Of a stretch of 64,000 nt of DNA, positions 21,735-36,700 are shown one piece after another. The notes under the pieces are model-generated. The model made no database searches, was not told the origin of the DNA, and worked only from the letters and a program-made list of their open reading frames with translations. Position 1 is the stretch's first letter, and the number at the start of each line of letters is the position of its first letter. The stretch is from Apostichopus japonicus (taxonomy: Eukaryota; Echinodermata; Holothuroidea; Aspidochirotida; Stichopodidae), in assembly GCF_037975245.1 (NCBI RefSeq), contig NC_092578.1, positions 19,480,321-19,544,320 of the forward strand, written 5' to 3'. The position numbers were made by a program, and so were the translations under genes.

Positions 21735-24700
21735 ATGGCAGCCTCCTTCGACAGCATGAATGCAACACAACTTGTAACGGGGGGTGCTTCTTTAGTGAAT
21801 AAAAGACCCATTTTCACCAATGATTCCAAGTAAGCTACAAACGAAATTTAAGAATACATCAGTGCATTAAAAACGATCGTTGTATTCCATCATAGTACTT
21901 TTTATCAATGTTTGTATTTTTTTTTTTCGTGGAGTTTCGTGGAAACCATACATATGATATTGTAATGTACAGTAGGCCTGGTAGTTCTTAGTAGCATGGT
22001 GGACTCATAATTGACACACTAACGGATTTGATCAACGATGTCTATCAAGGAAAATCCAAATCACTCAACTGTATGCGTTTTTCATATGTGTGGTGGCCTA
22101 AGAAATGTAATGATCTCAAAATATTTATTGTTCTGTGCACGTGCAATGTACAATTGAGCAGAATTTGACCACAAAATGTGTGCCGTGTCAAGCTCTTTCA
22201 TACCCCTAAATTGACACATTCCTCGATGAGCTGAATGTAACTTTTGTGTAAGTATACATCAATTGACTCTGAATGCTGTTTGCTATGCTCTGAGCCTCTA
22301 AGCTCAGACAGGTCAGGTCCCAGAGAGTAGTGGTATCATGCTGAGGTAATTTTGGTTAGTTTTAGGAAGTAAGGTTTCCAAATGCCCAAAACATGTGCAA
22401 AATTGGGGGAGGGTGTTAAAAGCTTTAAAAAAAAAAATTGATCAGCACATAGCTGAAATGGATTCATACTCATAAAATATCTAACGCTGCTTCGCTGCAA
22501 AAAGTTCAGGTTGCCTGCTGTGTCATTTCTAGTAATATTTGAAGGTGCGTCAATAACGAAGGTGCGTCAATTATGAAGCCTTTACTATACAATTACAACT
22601 TCAAGTCTACTGTAACTTGGGCTACCAAATATATTCCATTAGTTAGTTATCACAATTCAAAGGATAGAAAAGCAGTACATTTGCTGTGAGGTTTATATGT
22701 TTTGTAAGACATGTTTTAAGTTTGTGTTGTGCGTGTAATCTAATTTTACAGTATGTATTAACTATTACTGTGGATCCTGCAGCACTAGAGCCTACGGGAA
22801 TCCTGATAAAGTACTTTGTTACTGTGGTCATTACTAATTACAAAGATATATTAGTTGTCTGTTATGCAATGTCATATAATCCAATGGGGATTGGTCTCAA
22901 CTACCTTCTACTATACAGTAGGACTGTATTAGGATGGGCCTATTATTTCTGTTTCTCTCTTGTAATATGGTTAAGCATTTGCACTGTCCTCACACCCAAT
23001 TCATTTCTTCTTTAGATACCTTTTGGTCTGTGTTCATCAGAAAGTCAGAATCTACAGTGTTGCAACAGGAAAGTGTGTCCAGAATCTTATTGGCCACTCA
23101 GATGTTGTGACAAATGTTTCATGTAATCCACACAACAAACTGCAGGTAATTTTCAAAGCAATTGGATATAGTTGGAAATATGTAACAACAAAATAGCATG
23201 TACTCTCTGTACATGCGCAGGGAAAAATTTACTGTTCAAATTTTGTGTAGCATTTTCGAATTGTCTGAATTTTTACTCTCATTATTAAATACTATAGTTC
23301 CTGCTTAGAAAACTGCTATACATCTTTACACTTGAAATTGTATAGCAATTTGACCAATTTGTATAGCATTTTGCAATGCGTTACTAGATAAATTATTCCC
23401 TAATGCAGGTTATGCAAGTTACTGCCAACAACTGTCAAAATATGCTTAAATGTGTGTTGTAGGCCGGCATTTAACATATTACAATCATGTTAGCAGATAT
23501 AAAAAGTTGGTTCTACAGTATAATCACTTATGTCCAAGGGATAGTAAGTTGATTAGATCTTTGGTCATCTTAATATAAATCTGAAATTAATACATGTTTC
23601 ATTCCAGTCAATGCTTGTTGGAGTTAAACACCAAAATCTAATTTGAGGATGACTTTAGGCAGAATTTTAGTCTTTCTTCTCTCTTTAAAGTATGCTAAAT
23701 TCACTGCAATACTCCTTTAAAGCTAAATTGATCATGATGTTGGCTCCTCATTGCTGCCATGGCATGTCAGCTCTTTGCTTCTAGTAAACTATTTTTTCAA
23801 CATGTTTTGAATATGTATCATCTTCATAAAATGTTATGCCTATTCATTTGCAGGCTACCACTTGCTCTTTGGATGGCACTGTTAGGCAGTGGGACATTAT
23901 TGACGGAGCCTTGCTGACGGTAAGCGATGAGCAGATGTGAAAGTGAAATGATGAGTCATTGAGTTGGATATTGAAGTTGTAGTACAATACTAGTGGCTCA
24001 ACTGGACTGTTGTTGTGACCTTATTTCCATATGACCGTCACCTTGTGACCTTATTTCCATATTTGTCAGGACTCATAGTCTCACCACTGATCCTCACACA
24101 CTGTACAAGAGAAGAGCATTCTCAATGACGGTCACTCATTTAAGTCACTATCAGAACTATGTCTCTCTTGGATTGGTTACATTTGTTAAAACTGTACCAG
24201 GTTCATAGCACACTAGTGTATGGTACTAGATGGAAAAATCACACTTTATGTTGAGTTTATTCCCAGCACACTAGTGTATGGTACCAGTTGGAAAAAACAC
24301 ACTTCATGTTGAGTTTATTCTCAGCACACTAGTGTATGGTACCAATTGGAAACACACTTCATGTTCAGTTTATTGTCAGCACACTAGTGTATGGAACCAG
24401 TAGTTGGAGAAACACTTCATGACATTCAGTTGCCCCACTGAAACTGACATCACTTAAAACTGGCAAGATCTTGCTCAGTTTATAGTTGTAAGCAAATGTA
24501 CACTCCTGGACTATCCACAACTTTCCATGTCAAAGTAATTGAGATGAGTCAGGTCCCATTAACTCAGGCAGTCTGTTTCCAGCTTAAATTAATTTCATAA
24601 CTGACTGGTACAGTATGGTAGTTAGTGACATTGGTACAGGACTTCCACTATAAATTTAAATGTGCTCTTACTTTGGAGAAATTGACCGTAATCATTGTAC

Positions 24701-27700
24701 TATTAATCATCAGTTAAGAGAAAACTGTCAGTTGTGTTGACTTAAAAGGAGACCATCTATTTCTTGTCAGAATGTCTATGATTAAGAAGTTTTACAACTT
24801 TTGATTTAAAAAGTGATTTAAAAAGACTCAGTTTCCATTAGTAATATCATGCAGGTTCTGATCTTGGATATTATTCCAGGACTTGTAGATACTTTTTCAT
24901 CCAGAGAATCTATTTGTCTCTTTTAGAGGAAATGATTTGAGGGTGTCAGGTAAAATGGTTGTTGAAGTTTGAGCATGAGTGACCATTTTCTGAGATTCTA
25001 GCATAGTTAGGGTGTAACCTTTGTACCAAAATTTCCAATGTTCCGGCTGCAAAGTGAAATAAACTCTTCTTTTGTTTTGTGCTTTCAAATAATTCTTCTA
25101 CAGACGTTTACATTCCCTTGGCCAATCTACAGCATGCTTGTCCACGAAACGTTTCCGACCGATCAGTTCTACCTCTGCAAACAAGGTAAGAATGTCCACT
25201 TTTAGAATCATTTGAAGTGGTTGAAAAATCATGCTAAGTTTGATATTCAATGAATGAATCAAACCGACTATAAACAAAGTTTAAAGTTTCCAAAAACAAA
25301 TTCACAGCGCACGTATAAAGAGACACATCGGTACATTTCCCATCCTGATAGTTCGTTCCATTGCTGAGATATGGAATTGTTAAATTTATTCATTTTTATT
25401 AAGACAAGCACATTGCCCAATAACTTGTGACATTATACATGGACAAAATATCAACTGTATTTGTTTTTATTTTTCTTTATTTTCATGAATGCAACAAGGA
25501 CCCCTACAAAAACAATTGAGCTCCCTGTTTGGTTGTGATGAAGTTACTTCATCACACATTGGCCAACATACAATTACATGTCATCACACAATTGAAATAT
25601 TTTCCAAGGTTATATAATCGTTTCAATTTTATAGAAAACGCAAAACCAGCTGTTGGTGTTGTCAATGAATGATACCACAGATTATTGCATAATGCAACCA
25701 TACATATTATAAAGTGAATAAACCATAATAATGCAAGTCTCAACACAGAGCAAGTTATTCAGCTGGTAGTTCCATCAATGTGCTTCCTTTCACAAGATAT
25801 GTATTTTGTATTTTTTCAAACATTTTGTTTCCCCTAAGGAGGAACATATTGTAATCTAAACATCCTGGTGAAACTCCCAGTCAGTTTTCCTACATGATAT
25901 GTTTGGACATTTGAAGTTATCACAATATTTGTGCTGTAATTGAACTTGAAGCAAGCAGGTTTGATGACGGAGATGCAACTAAGTGAATATTGCTAAATGG
26001 TAGACTGACTTTGAAAGTTCTATAGCAAACAGGATCAGAGGTTTATGGTCAAGATATTTCTTTTGATGTACAGAAGTTTGTGGGCACGTTTCTGAAAAGT
26101 TCTCGCAAAACACGGTCCTTATGTTAGCTTTTTTTTTCAACCTTGATTCTGGTATTTTTACATTTGTTTGCAGGAATAGAGACCGACGGTCTGAAAACTT
26201 GTTTCACCCTGATGCAAACATCAGCAGACAGAACAAAGGAAGATGCCGAGGTCATATTCTCTCAATTAACTGGTGAATGTGAAAAATTGACAGTCGTCTC
26301 TGGGAATGGAGAATTCATCGCTGGGATTGACGATAACTTTCTCCTCCTTCACTTCTTGAAAGGGAAGAAGAGGCCCACAAGGTAAATATGTAGAAAATAC
26401 TCAGTTTTTTCCATACGAACTTCAGAGTATCACAGTTCTCATTTTTTTCCTCCAAATTACTAACACTCTGTGTGAAAAATGGTTATATACATGCTTGTGT
26501 TTTGTACATTGGTTGATATTATTGGGTAGTGTTATGCCTTGTTATACCAAATAACTCATTCCCTGGCTTGGTCGTAAAATGAGTGGACGGCGCATTGACA
26601 TGAATTACATGAATTAGCGCCTTGGCATTCCAAATGTTTTCCTTGTTGAGCTCTATGTTTACCTTAATCACCTTGGCAACCCTCCAGTGGCAGATGTTGT
26701 ATCCTGGGAAAGGGGTCAAAATGGAAGAGTTCATATCCCATTCTCCCTTTGAGAAATTAAAAATATGATTTCAAGGTGACTAACGTTATGTTCAAGATTT
26801 TTCCACCTTACTGAAATTTTAAGCTTACCTTCCAAAGCACTTTCCAGACCCTAAAGAGGGTTGCGACTGCCAGTTTCAATACCAAGGCATTAAGAGTATT
26901 TTATGATGTTTGTGTGGAAACTTGCTTCATGCTGGTGTGGAACATGATAGTGCAACCATTTGCATATATTTATTGAATCATGCCCTAAGACATTTAATCT
27001 AATTTTGTAATCATATCTGAAGATTGATGGGATATATTTATATATCACATGATTTTGATTTCCTTCCACCCAGATTTAAGGCAGGCAGTCACCCACTGAC
27101 TTGCTTGGCGAGCCATCCGACCAAATCCACTGTTGCCGTGGGCAACGAAGCCGGCCACATTATCATCATCACTAATCTACACAGGAACATTATTTCTAAC
27201 CTGGAGCACTGGCACGCCAATAGAGTGGAAGATCTCTGCTTTTCTCCTGAAGGTAAAAAGCCATGAATCTTTAAATATGGTAATTTTCTGCCAGTAATGA
27301 ATATCGACGTCAACGTACCTACTTGGCTCGTGTCATTCTGTGGCTGACGTAAAATTAACGGAATACAACCGTCCTGTAATAAAATGAACGATTGGTTTGA
27401 GTTTATTTTGATAAATATTACATCATTTGTTTGCAGTCATTGTCTCTACCATGCACCAATGTCTATTTTTATGTGTAACATTATTTCAATTAGGAGTCTT
27501 CCTGTACAGTGTTGGCCATGAATGTGTGTTGGTGGACTGGAACCTTGAGAAGGGTGTGAAGAGTTTCTTACCTCGCCTCGGTGCTCCCATCAATCACGTC
27601 AGTTGCGCTGCCAGCAATGCATTAAAGGCTGTTTGCCTCCTTGATAACGGTAAGTAGCGACCATCATCAGAGGTGGCATTTAAAATGGGTTTGGTAGGGG

Positions 27701-30700
27701 GGGGGGTGGCAGGAGGGTGGCTGGAACTTTGAGAAGGGTGTGAAGAGTTTCTTACCTCGCCTCGGTGCTCCCATCAATCATGTCAGTTGCGCTGCCAGCA
27801 ATGCATTAAAGGCTGTTTGCCTCCTTGATAACGGTAAGTAGCGACCATCATCAGAGGTGGCAGGCAAGGGGCACTTAGAATGGGTTGGGGGAGGGGGATA
27901 GGGGGGAGGGGGAGAGTGGCTGGAACTTTGAAGGGCTAAGGGAGATGTGACTTTGATATGAATATTAAGCAAACTCACCGGAAGACATCCAGCTGTAAAA
28001 GATGTTCAGCACATTCTGTAACTTTTTTTTTTTTTTTTTGGTATAATTTTTATGTATATTTATCTTTTAGTTTGGTATAACTGTTGCAAGACCATGAGCA
28101 AAAATAATGCTAGTTATCTCAATACATTACATGTATAGAGATATTGTAACAGTAAGTGGGACTCTCTCCTCTCTTAAAAATTTTTCAGCGTCTTCATATA
28201 AAGTTCTTTTTCTCTGGAATTTTCAGAGCAAGCAAATATCATATAGGCCAACAAAAGTTACTATTTTTTATTCGAGAATTTTATCTCATTCTATGACTTT
28301 TTCACCGATTTATGTCCAAATCGGGCCAATTTGGTCTGAAATCCAGTTTAAACAACCCATTTTTGCACACGCTCCAAAACTTATGTTTTATGAAAGAGAA
28401 TAGAATAGAATTGTCTGTCAACAGTGGTATCGTCTAAGATAGGGTCCTATGTATTATATATTTTATTAACATTTTAAACTTTCATTTTTTGTTTACAGGT
28501 AGGTATTAATAAGAATTTTACCAGCTGTTTATGACATTTTATGGCTTTTATTTGCTTTATTTGATGTTTAAATGATTTTTCTTTCTTAAAACAACACTGA
28601 GCTGCCGCCCCTACTTTTAGTAAAAAGGTCCGTTTTTGATGATTAAGCCCCGCCCCCAAGTCTGTTTTGTAGCAGATTGGCTATGACTCATGGCAGCTAC
28701 ATGTTAGATATACGAAAATGGCTACCCTCGCGACCAATTTTTGTATTGTAGTTAGGTACGCCAGGTGTAGTATATTGCATGCTAATTACATATAAGTGCA
28801 TTTTATATCAGGCCTTCGGTTTTGTAACCTCCATTTAAGGATAGTACTGGTGTTCAGGTAGCTTTTCAGAGCAAGGGCCATGATAAGTTTGTTTGATTGC
28901 CCTTCATGTATTTTGTATAATTACGTATACACATTCTTGTATTTCTGAAGGCTACTTACTGTAGGCCTAGTGCATTTAAAAAAATATATATATAGGCCTA
29001 GCCTAGGCCCCCTAGGTCTATTAGGCTTTCAGTGATAGCCACATTAGCATTGTACTGGTGTTCAGACAGCTCTTCCTAGGAAGGACCAGGGTAGGTTTGT
29101 TGATGGGTACGAATAAAAGAGGAGCCGGCCATAGCATCACAACTTTTATAAGACTATAAAAATTGTATAAGGTTATGTTTTATTTATAAGGATATAAGAT
29201 GTATAAGGTTATAAGAAGTATGTTTAGCTTTCTTTTGAACCTGTAATGTTTGACATCAAATGTACAAAGAATTAAAATAAATTAACAAAATGGAGAGGAA
29301 CTGAGGTGGCTATTAGGGGAGGAAGAGGCCACTCATCACTTGCATATAAAAACTTGTAATCTTCTTTTACAGTATTTTTCCAAGTCATAAATCCATGAAA
29401 TCTTCATGTCAGAAAAATTGAGATGGAAAAACATGGGTTGTTTTGATATCTAGAAGTGGACACAGTTTTGATGGTAGTCACCACTGCAGTCTACAGTACC
29501 ATACAGTAGGTCAATAGGCCTAGCTCTCAAGGCAGGCATCAAGAATCTGGTCGAGTTGTTCGCCTCTTCTAATTTGGCCGTTGTCATTGACGTCAAACTA
29601 TATGACCAAAAAGTCCAACAGAGACTGACCCAAGATGAAGGATACCACATAAAAAACAAGTTCTTAAATATTCTATGACATTACTAAACCTTGCAACGTC
29701 GTTCTTTCGACTAACAGGCAATGAGCGCTAAGGCAAGACTAGCAGGATAAAGTGTAACCTGCAGAGACTATTCGTGGCAAAGTAGCAAAAATGCAAGTTA
29801 TATATTTGTTGTACCATGATTGATAATTGTAGAGACAGAGCAAAGATTTGAAATTAGGAATCAAAATTAAAACTTCCAGTATTGAGATACTGCGTCATTG
29901 ATGCTCTTGTTTTTACATTGTGATGAAACTGATCTAAAGAAGATTAAAATATGACTCTTTTGTTTTTCTAGCAATCCTTATTCTGTCCCAGAATGTGATC
30001 CAACAGACCATACAGGGGATAAGCAGAAGTAAGCTTTACTACCCAACCTCTTACATACCCTGCGGCCTACTGCTCGACCCCAGAACTAACGCCTTGGTGA
30101 AAAATGGACGGAAAGGCCATCTGCACTTCTACAATATAGAAGATGACACATCCCTTGTTTCGGTTAGTTATTTAGAAAAAAGATGACATATTTACCAAGT
30201 AATTAGCTGAGTCTTACAAGTTATGGTTGGCCTATGGGACAGTAGACTGTTAAGCCAGGACAACAGTCTGATATCAGACTTAGCCAGTCTTGCAATGGAG
30301 CATAGTCTGATGATAGTCTGATGATGTCAGACTTAGATAAGTCAGCTTTTAAGTGTAGTACGACACAAGACTTGGATAAAAAGTATACAGTCTAAGGAAA
30401 GTCTGAAATGGGACTTAGATAAGTCAGTTTTTAAGTGTAGTACGACATGCGACTTGGATAAAAAGTATACATTCTTAGGTAAGTCTGATGTCAGACTTAG
30501 GTAAGTCAGCTTTTAAGTGTAGTACGACACAAGACTTGGACAGAGAGTATACATTCTAAGGTAAGTCTGACGTAAGACTAAGGTAAGTCAAATTTTAAGT
30601 GTAGTACGACACAAGACTTTCACAGTGTACATCTGTAGTCTGTTGTTGGAAGTCAAAGAATCTAGGAAAGAGCACAGACTGACAACAGACTTAGATTACT

Positions 30701-33700
30701 GTCAGATCTAGGGTAAGAGAAACTGCAGTCTAAGAGCTGATGGAATTTCCTTTCTTTTGTTCATACAGTATCAAGTCAAGATGACCATTCAATGGTAAAT
30801 CCTCAGTATTGATTCTGTGTGCAGTAAATATAAGTTGTGTAATACTTTCTCCTACAAAGTGCATCACAGAATCACAGGGGACTTCCTGGTTTTTGCTATT
30901 TTCACAGATTGATATTACTGGTGAGAATTATGTCTCTGGAAATACGTTAGAAAACATCAGAATGTACACAGATGTGGTCCAAGCAGCATTTTCCATGAAC
31001 GGTGACTGGCTAGCTACGGTGGAAGAACAAAGGGCAGCGGACATTCGCGACGTCCAATGCAGGGTCAAGTTTTGGATATTTGACAAACAGAAACAAAGGT
31101 ATCAAGCTGCTCTCATCTCTGAAACTTAACGTTTGGGGTCAGGGTCAAGCAACAGAAGAGCAGAATTGTTCTTGATTTGCATAGTGTTGTCGTAATCTTT
31201 GATTGTTTTAAATTGAGAGAAATAATCATTTCAGTCTCCCAAAATGGATAATATTTTGCTTTTGTCCAATTGGAATTCCTGGTGAAATGTTTGTAGCAAG
31301 AAGAGAGAATGGCATTAATTTCAAGTATCATTTTTAATTTAAAAGAAATATTTAGAATTTGTATGTTACAAACAGTCCAGTAAGTTTGAAAAGCAATATA
31401 TCCTACACAGTGTACAACTTCAGATGGACGCAGTCAAGCCATGGATTCAAATGCTAGCGTAGCAGTTGATAACTTGAGGGTATTTGTTAAATGTAACGTT
31501 TGAAACGGCTACGGTAATGTTATTTGAGAGAGAGGGAGAGACCTAAGAATATTGAAATCTGTGACAGATATGACATAACTTTGCTAAGCATAGTGATTGC
31601 GTAAAATACGTTACCCCTTATGTACAGGTGTGGAAAGAAGTGAATAGCAATGACAGTTTCTCCTGTAACGGTTTGTTTTCACTCTGACAGCTTTCTGTTG
31701 AACACAACGGTAGAAAGGCCGCATGATGCTGATGTAAACGCCTTGGAGTTTCAACCCTGGCAGAAGAACCGGGAAGGAAACAACCCAGTTGCAGTAACTG
31801 CTAGTCTTGATGGGAAATTTAAAGTCTGGCGATACGGAGACAACTTCAATAATTACAGTGGGTGACAACTCTTTCTTAACCAGATCTGTGTTGTAGTAGA
31901 CAGAGACGTCCGATGTCAATAAACATCAATTTTTACAATATTCTGAAAAATTATAGTCTGCTGAATGATTCTATGAACTTGACTCAAGCAGTTGTTTATG
32001 ATAATTACTAATTTCATGAGTTGAGAGCACAAATACTCTATTAAAGGATAGCCGTAATGAAATTCTCTCTGATACTGCACTGTGGGTTATTTCTGTATTT
32101 CTACCGATTTCATCGATGGTTTGATCTAACTCTTTCTGAATGGGATAGATTTGTACTCCTAAAGGTCTTAAATCAATATGCGCTTAGCAAGGAGAAATTT
32201 CCCTAAGTTTTGCATTAAATGTTGTTATTCCATTAATTTGCTTGAGAATAGTAAATTAATGTTTCCTTGCTTTGGTATAACAATTTTAGCTTCTTTTATT
32301 CATTTCTTAGAACTACATAGATGAAAACTGGCAAAACAGACCAAACTGGTTAACAATCTGACATTTTGGCACAGTACTTTTTGCTATCGGTGCAACTACA
32401 TATGTGTAAACACATTACGCAGATTTAGGGCATCAGTTGTTAATACAACCACACAGCAAGCATTAAGATGGAAAATGAGAAAAGTTTGTGAATCATTATA
32501 AATCTAAGTATTTTTCATCCTCTCAATTAACAAGTGATCATTCTTAGGGAATCTGATCTACAGGTTTGTAAATAATTACCTCATTTGATGTATGTTAACT
32601 TCCTTTTTACAGAGAAATCCAAATGCTGGAATTGTGATTGTGTTGGCTTCTACAAGGACACTGTGTAAATTAATACCTCATTTGATGTATGTTAACCTCC
32701 TTTTTACAGAGAAATCCAAATGCTGGAATTGTGATTGTGTCGGCTTCTACAAGGACGCTGTGCCCTCAGATGTCAGTTTTTCTTCCGATGGCTCTCTTCT
32801 CTCTGTCAGTTTCAATGTGACCATTACTCTATGGGAGCCTGATGCCAATGTTCTCACAAAGACGTTATGTCACACCCTCTCAAACTTACCCATCAGGTTA
32901 GAGTTTTGCTATGTTCTTATGGTAACCTGTTATGCACTCAATGATTGGATGTTTGAAATCTATGGTGCAAGAGTCACCTAAAGTTTGAAGCTGAAACGGT
33001 TCCATCGTTGGTCACTCGTAGGTCAGAGGTACAGAGTTACCTACCAGGAGTGGTACTATAGTGTCCATAACCTACACTTGTTCTGTTCTGAAGTTACCAT
33101 GGTAACCTCAAGCCTTTTTTGTTACCTGCCTTAGGCAGTCAAGTCAAGTTGGTGTGTGTGTGTGTGTGACGCCCTAGGTTTAAACACAGGATCTCAAGAT
33201 ATGTAACCCCTGCAGCTCTCATATTTGGCCTGTGACTGACTTCCCCATCGTCTGTACAAGAACCCTATTGTTTTGAGCGGAGGTCAAAGGTCATTTGGGG
33301 TCAGCAGAGAGCAAAATGTGAAAATCTCAAAACTCTGTATCTCCAGTACCTGAAAATCAAAGGAGCTCATATATTCATGGTAGGATAGCCTTATGTAGTG
33401 AAAAGTGTTTACACATTCTGGTTTAGGTCAGAGTTCATTTAAGGTCACCAGGGGTCAAGACTTGAAAGCACAATATCTCCAGGATGTCACAGTATACAAT
33501 GTACTATAATATGACTGAATGTATTAGCTACTATAGACACCATTGTCACAGCAAACACCTAACAATGTGTGTAAAGTTTAACCTCTACCGTATTTTGAAA
33601 ACTGATGTCTAACAAAAGAAAAACATTTGACACAAACTATGATCAATTCACTAGGCAATACATGCTGCGTAGGCTGTGCCAGTTTTGCAAGATAATAAGG

Positions 33701-36700
33701 GCTATTTACTTTTGGCAAAGTCAACCATCAACTTTGGTTTATATTTGTGAAGAATAACTTCCCCAACCAGCTAAGAAACATCTTGTTCTGTGTAGGAGAC
33801 AACTTAGTTTAAAAGTCATGTTTGGGAGCAGTCAGTTTTGTGGATCTGCCACGTCATAGAGTCACTAAGATATGAATCTTTCACTTCTCTTTGTCGTTCT
33901 CTCATATTTCAAGGTAATACAATTAGCAGTTTTGACTTTGAGACCAATAAACATCATTTACTGAGAAGTTCAATAAAGTTAGATTCAGCATTTACAATAC
34001 TCCATTGTTCTGCATTACCGAAAATAAACATTGTAATGAAGAGGGTAAAAACATAAATAATTGTAGCGCATTTGGCTCTCTGATGTCGTTTTAAACTGGA
34101 TTAAGTCTTCCGTGTTGTGTGTGAAGAAGCATTAAATCTGTGAATAAAGAGCTCCCAAATGGAATAATATTTCTCTTAGTTGTTTGGGTAAGTTGTTTGT
34201 GACAGCAAAATCATATTAACCAATAATGATGCTTGGGTTGTGGCACTCTCCTTTAAGAACAGATTGATTAATCTTATATCTGTACATTAATGAAAGGAAA
34301 CAATTATCGCTTTAACTTTTACTATTCGCATTGAAGCCTTTTTGCAACCTTTCTTGGTTCTATAGAACTCTATGGTTTCATTTTCTGCTCATTAGCTCAC
34401 AATTAATGCCAATGCTCACTCAATGTTATGTCATCTTGAAATAGATACGATATTGTTTATGAAAGTTTGACTATTAACTTTCACCAGGGGGGGCTGGGGG
34501 GCTGGGGGGCTGGGGGGAGGAATTTCCTCGCTTTAGGAGACTTTCCAGAGGTAAGGAATCCATAAGTAGCTTATTTTTAACCCCATCCATGTGGTGAACT
34601 TTGGCTTAGGTCAACCATTCTCTCTATTTTTAATTGTTCAGTGAATTATGAACACTTGTAAGTGTTGCACGTGTTCCTGCTCTAAAGACCACCATTGAGC
34701 CTCCCCATCCAACAGACAAGAGGTACATTTGACTCCTTTCACAAATACTGAGTGAGGTGATGGTACCCTGTTTTGCATCACTGCACTACAGTGTAGTGAA
34801 GCTGTTCCTTTGAAAGGACAGAGCAAAGCCCATTTTAAATATGACATCTCAATAAGGGAAATCTTCAGATACAGATCCGTTAGTGATGTATCTAATTATA
34901 TTTTGGAAACCAACTATGCTATTTTTTGCATGTCTGGTTATCATCATAAACCTTATGTTAATGAGATCATGTGGTTGATAATGTTCCTGTCTAAAATTGT
35001 TCATATTTTTCTCTGTCAATTTTGTGGCCACAGGAAGCTGGAATTTGGCAGAGGGCAGTCTTCTCATATGCTAATTTGTGCAACATCTGATAGAATTACA
35101 TCTTGGAACATGCTCTCCTGTCAGGGTAAGAGATATTGTCTGGTCTATTTTCTATTTTTTTTTCGATATCCATTGTTGTTTGTCATGTTTCGTTCATATT
35201 AATATTTCTATTTACCATGTCCTATGTTTTGCTCATATTGTTCTGTGTCCTTTCCTTTATTCATGTTCTATTGTTCTATATCCTATTCTTTATGCACAGT
35301 CATTGTTCTATTGTTCTATGTCCTATCTTTCTTCATATTCATTGTTCTATGTCCTATCCTTTATTCATTTTGTATATCTTATCTTTTCTTCATAGTCATT
35401 GTTATATTGTTCTATCCTTTATTCATTTTCTATGTCCTATCTTTTCTTCATATTCATTGTTCTATTGTTCTATGTCCTATTTATTATTCATGTTCAATGT
35501 CCTATCTTTTCTTCATATTCATTGTTTTATTATTCTATGTCCTATCCGTCCTATCCTTTATTCATAGTCATTGTTCGACGTCCTATCTTTACTTCATAAT
35601 CATCGTTTTATTATTCTATGTTATATCCTTTATTCATGTTCTATTGTTCTATGTCCTATCTTTTCTTCGTATTCATGCTTTATTGTTCTATGCCCTATCT
35701 TTCTTCATATTCATTGTTCTATGTCCTATCCTTTATTCATTTTATATATCCTATCTTTTCTTCATAGTCATTGTTATATTGTCCTATCCATTATTTACGT
35801 TCAATGTCCTATCTTTTCTTCATATTCATTGTTCTATTGTTCTATGTCCTATGCATTATTCATGTTCAATGTCCTATCTTTTCTTCATATTCATTGTTTT
35901 ATTATTCTATGTCCTATCCGTCCTATCCTTTATTCATAGTCATTGTTCGACGTCCTATATTTACTTCATAATCATCGTTTTATTATTCTATGTTATATCC
36001 TTTATTCATGTTCTATTGTTCTATGTCCTATCTTTTCTTTGTATTCATGCTTTATTGTTCTATGTCCTATCTTTCTTCATATTCATTGTTCTATGTCCTA
36101 TCCTTTATTCATTTTGTATATCCTATCCTTTCTTCATGGTCATTGTTATATTGTTCTATCCTTTATTCATGTTCTATGTCCTATCTTTTCTTCATATTCA
36201 TTGTTCTATTGTTCTATGTCCTATGCATTATTCATGTTCAATGTCCTATCTTTTCTTCATATTCATTGTTTTATTATTCTATGTCCTATCAGTCCTATCC
36301 TTTATTCATAGTCATTGTTCGACGTCCTATCTTTACTTCATAATCATCGTTTTATTATTCTATGTTATATCCTTTATTCATGTTCTATTGTTCTATGTCC
36401 TATCTTTTCTTTGTATTCATGCTTTATTGTTCTATGTCCTATCTTGCTTCATATTCATTGTTCTATGTCCTATCCTTTATTCATGTTCTATATCCTATCC
36501 TTTCTTCATAGTCATTGTTATATTGTTCTATCCTTTATTCATTTTCTATGTCCTATCTTATCTTTATATTCATTGTTCTCTTTTTCTTTGTCATATATCC
36601 CACAGTGCAGTGGAGCGTTCAGCTAGCCTGCAAGTTACTCATTTCTGACCCGTATTCCGAGCTAATGGCCTCAGTTGACTCGTCAAATAAATGTAAGTTT

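Noticed and set aside
35224-36648. 474-codon hydrophobic open frame resembling a membrane protein
   Set aside because: Translation of pyrimidine-rich tandem repeats inside WDR75 intron 12. Its tail overlaps exon 13 in another frame.
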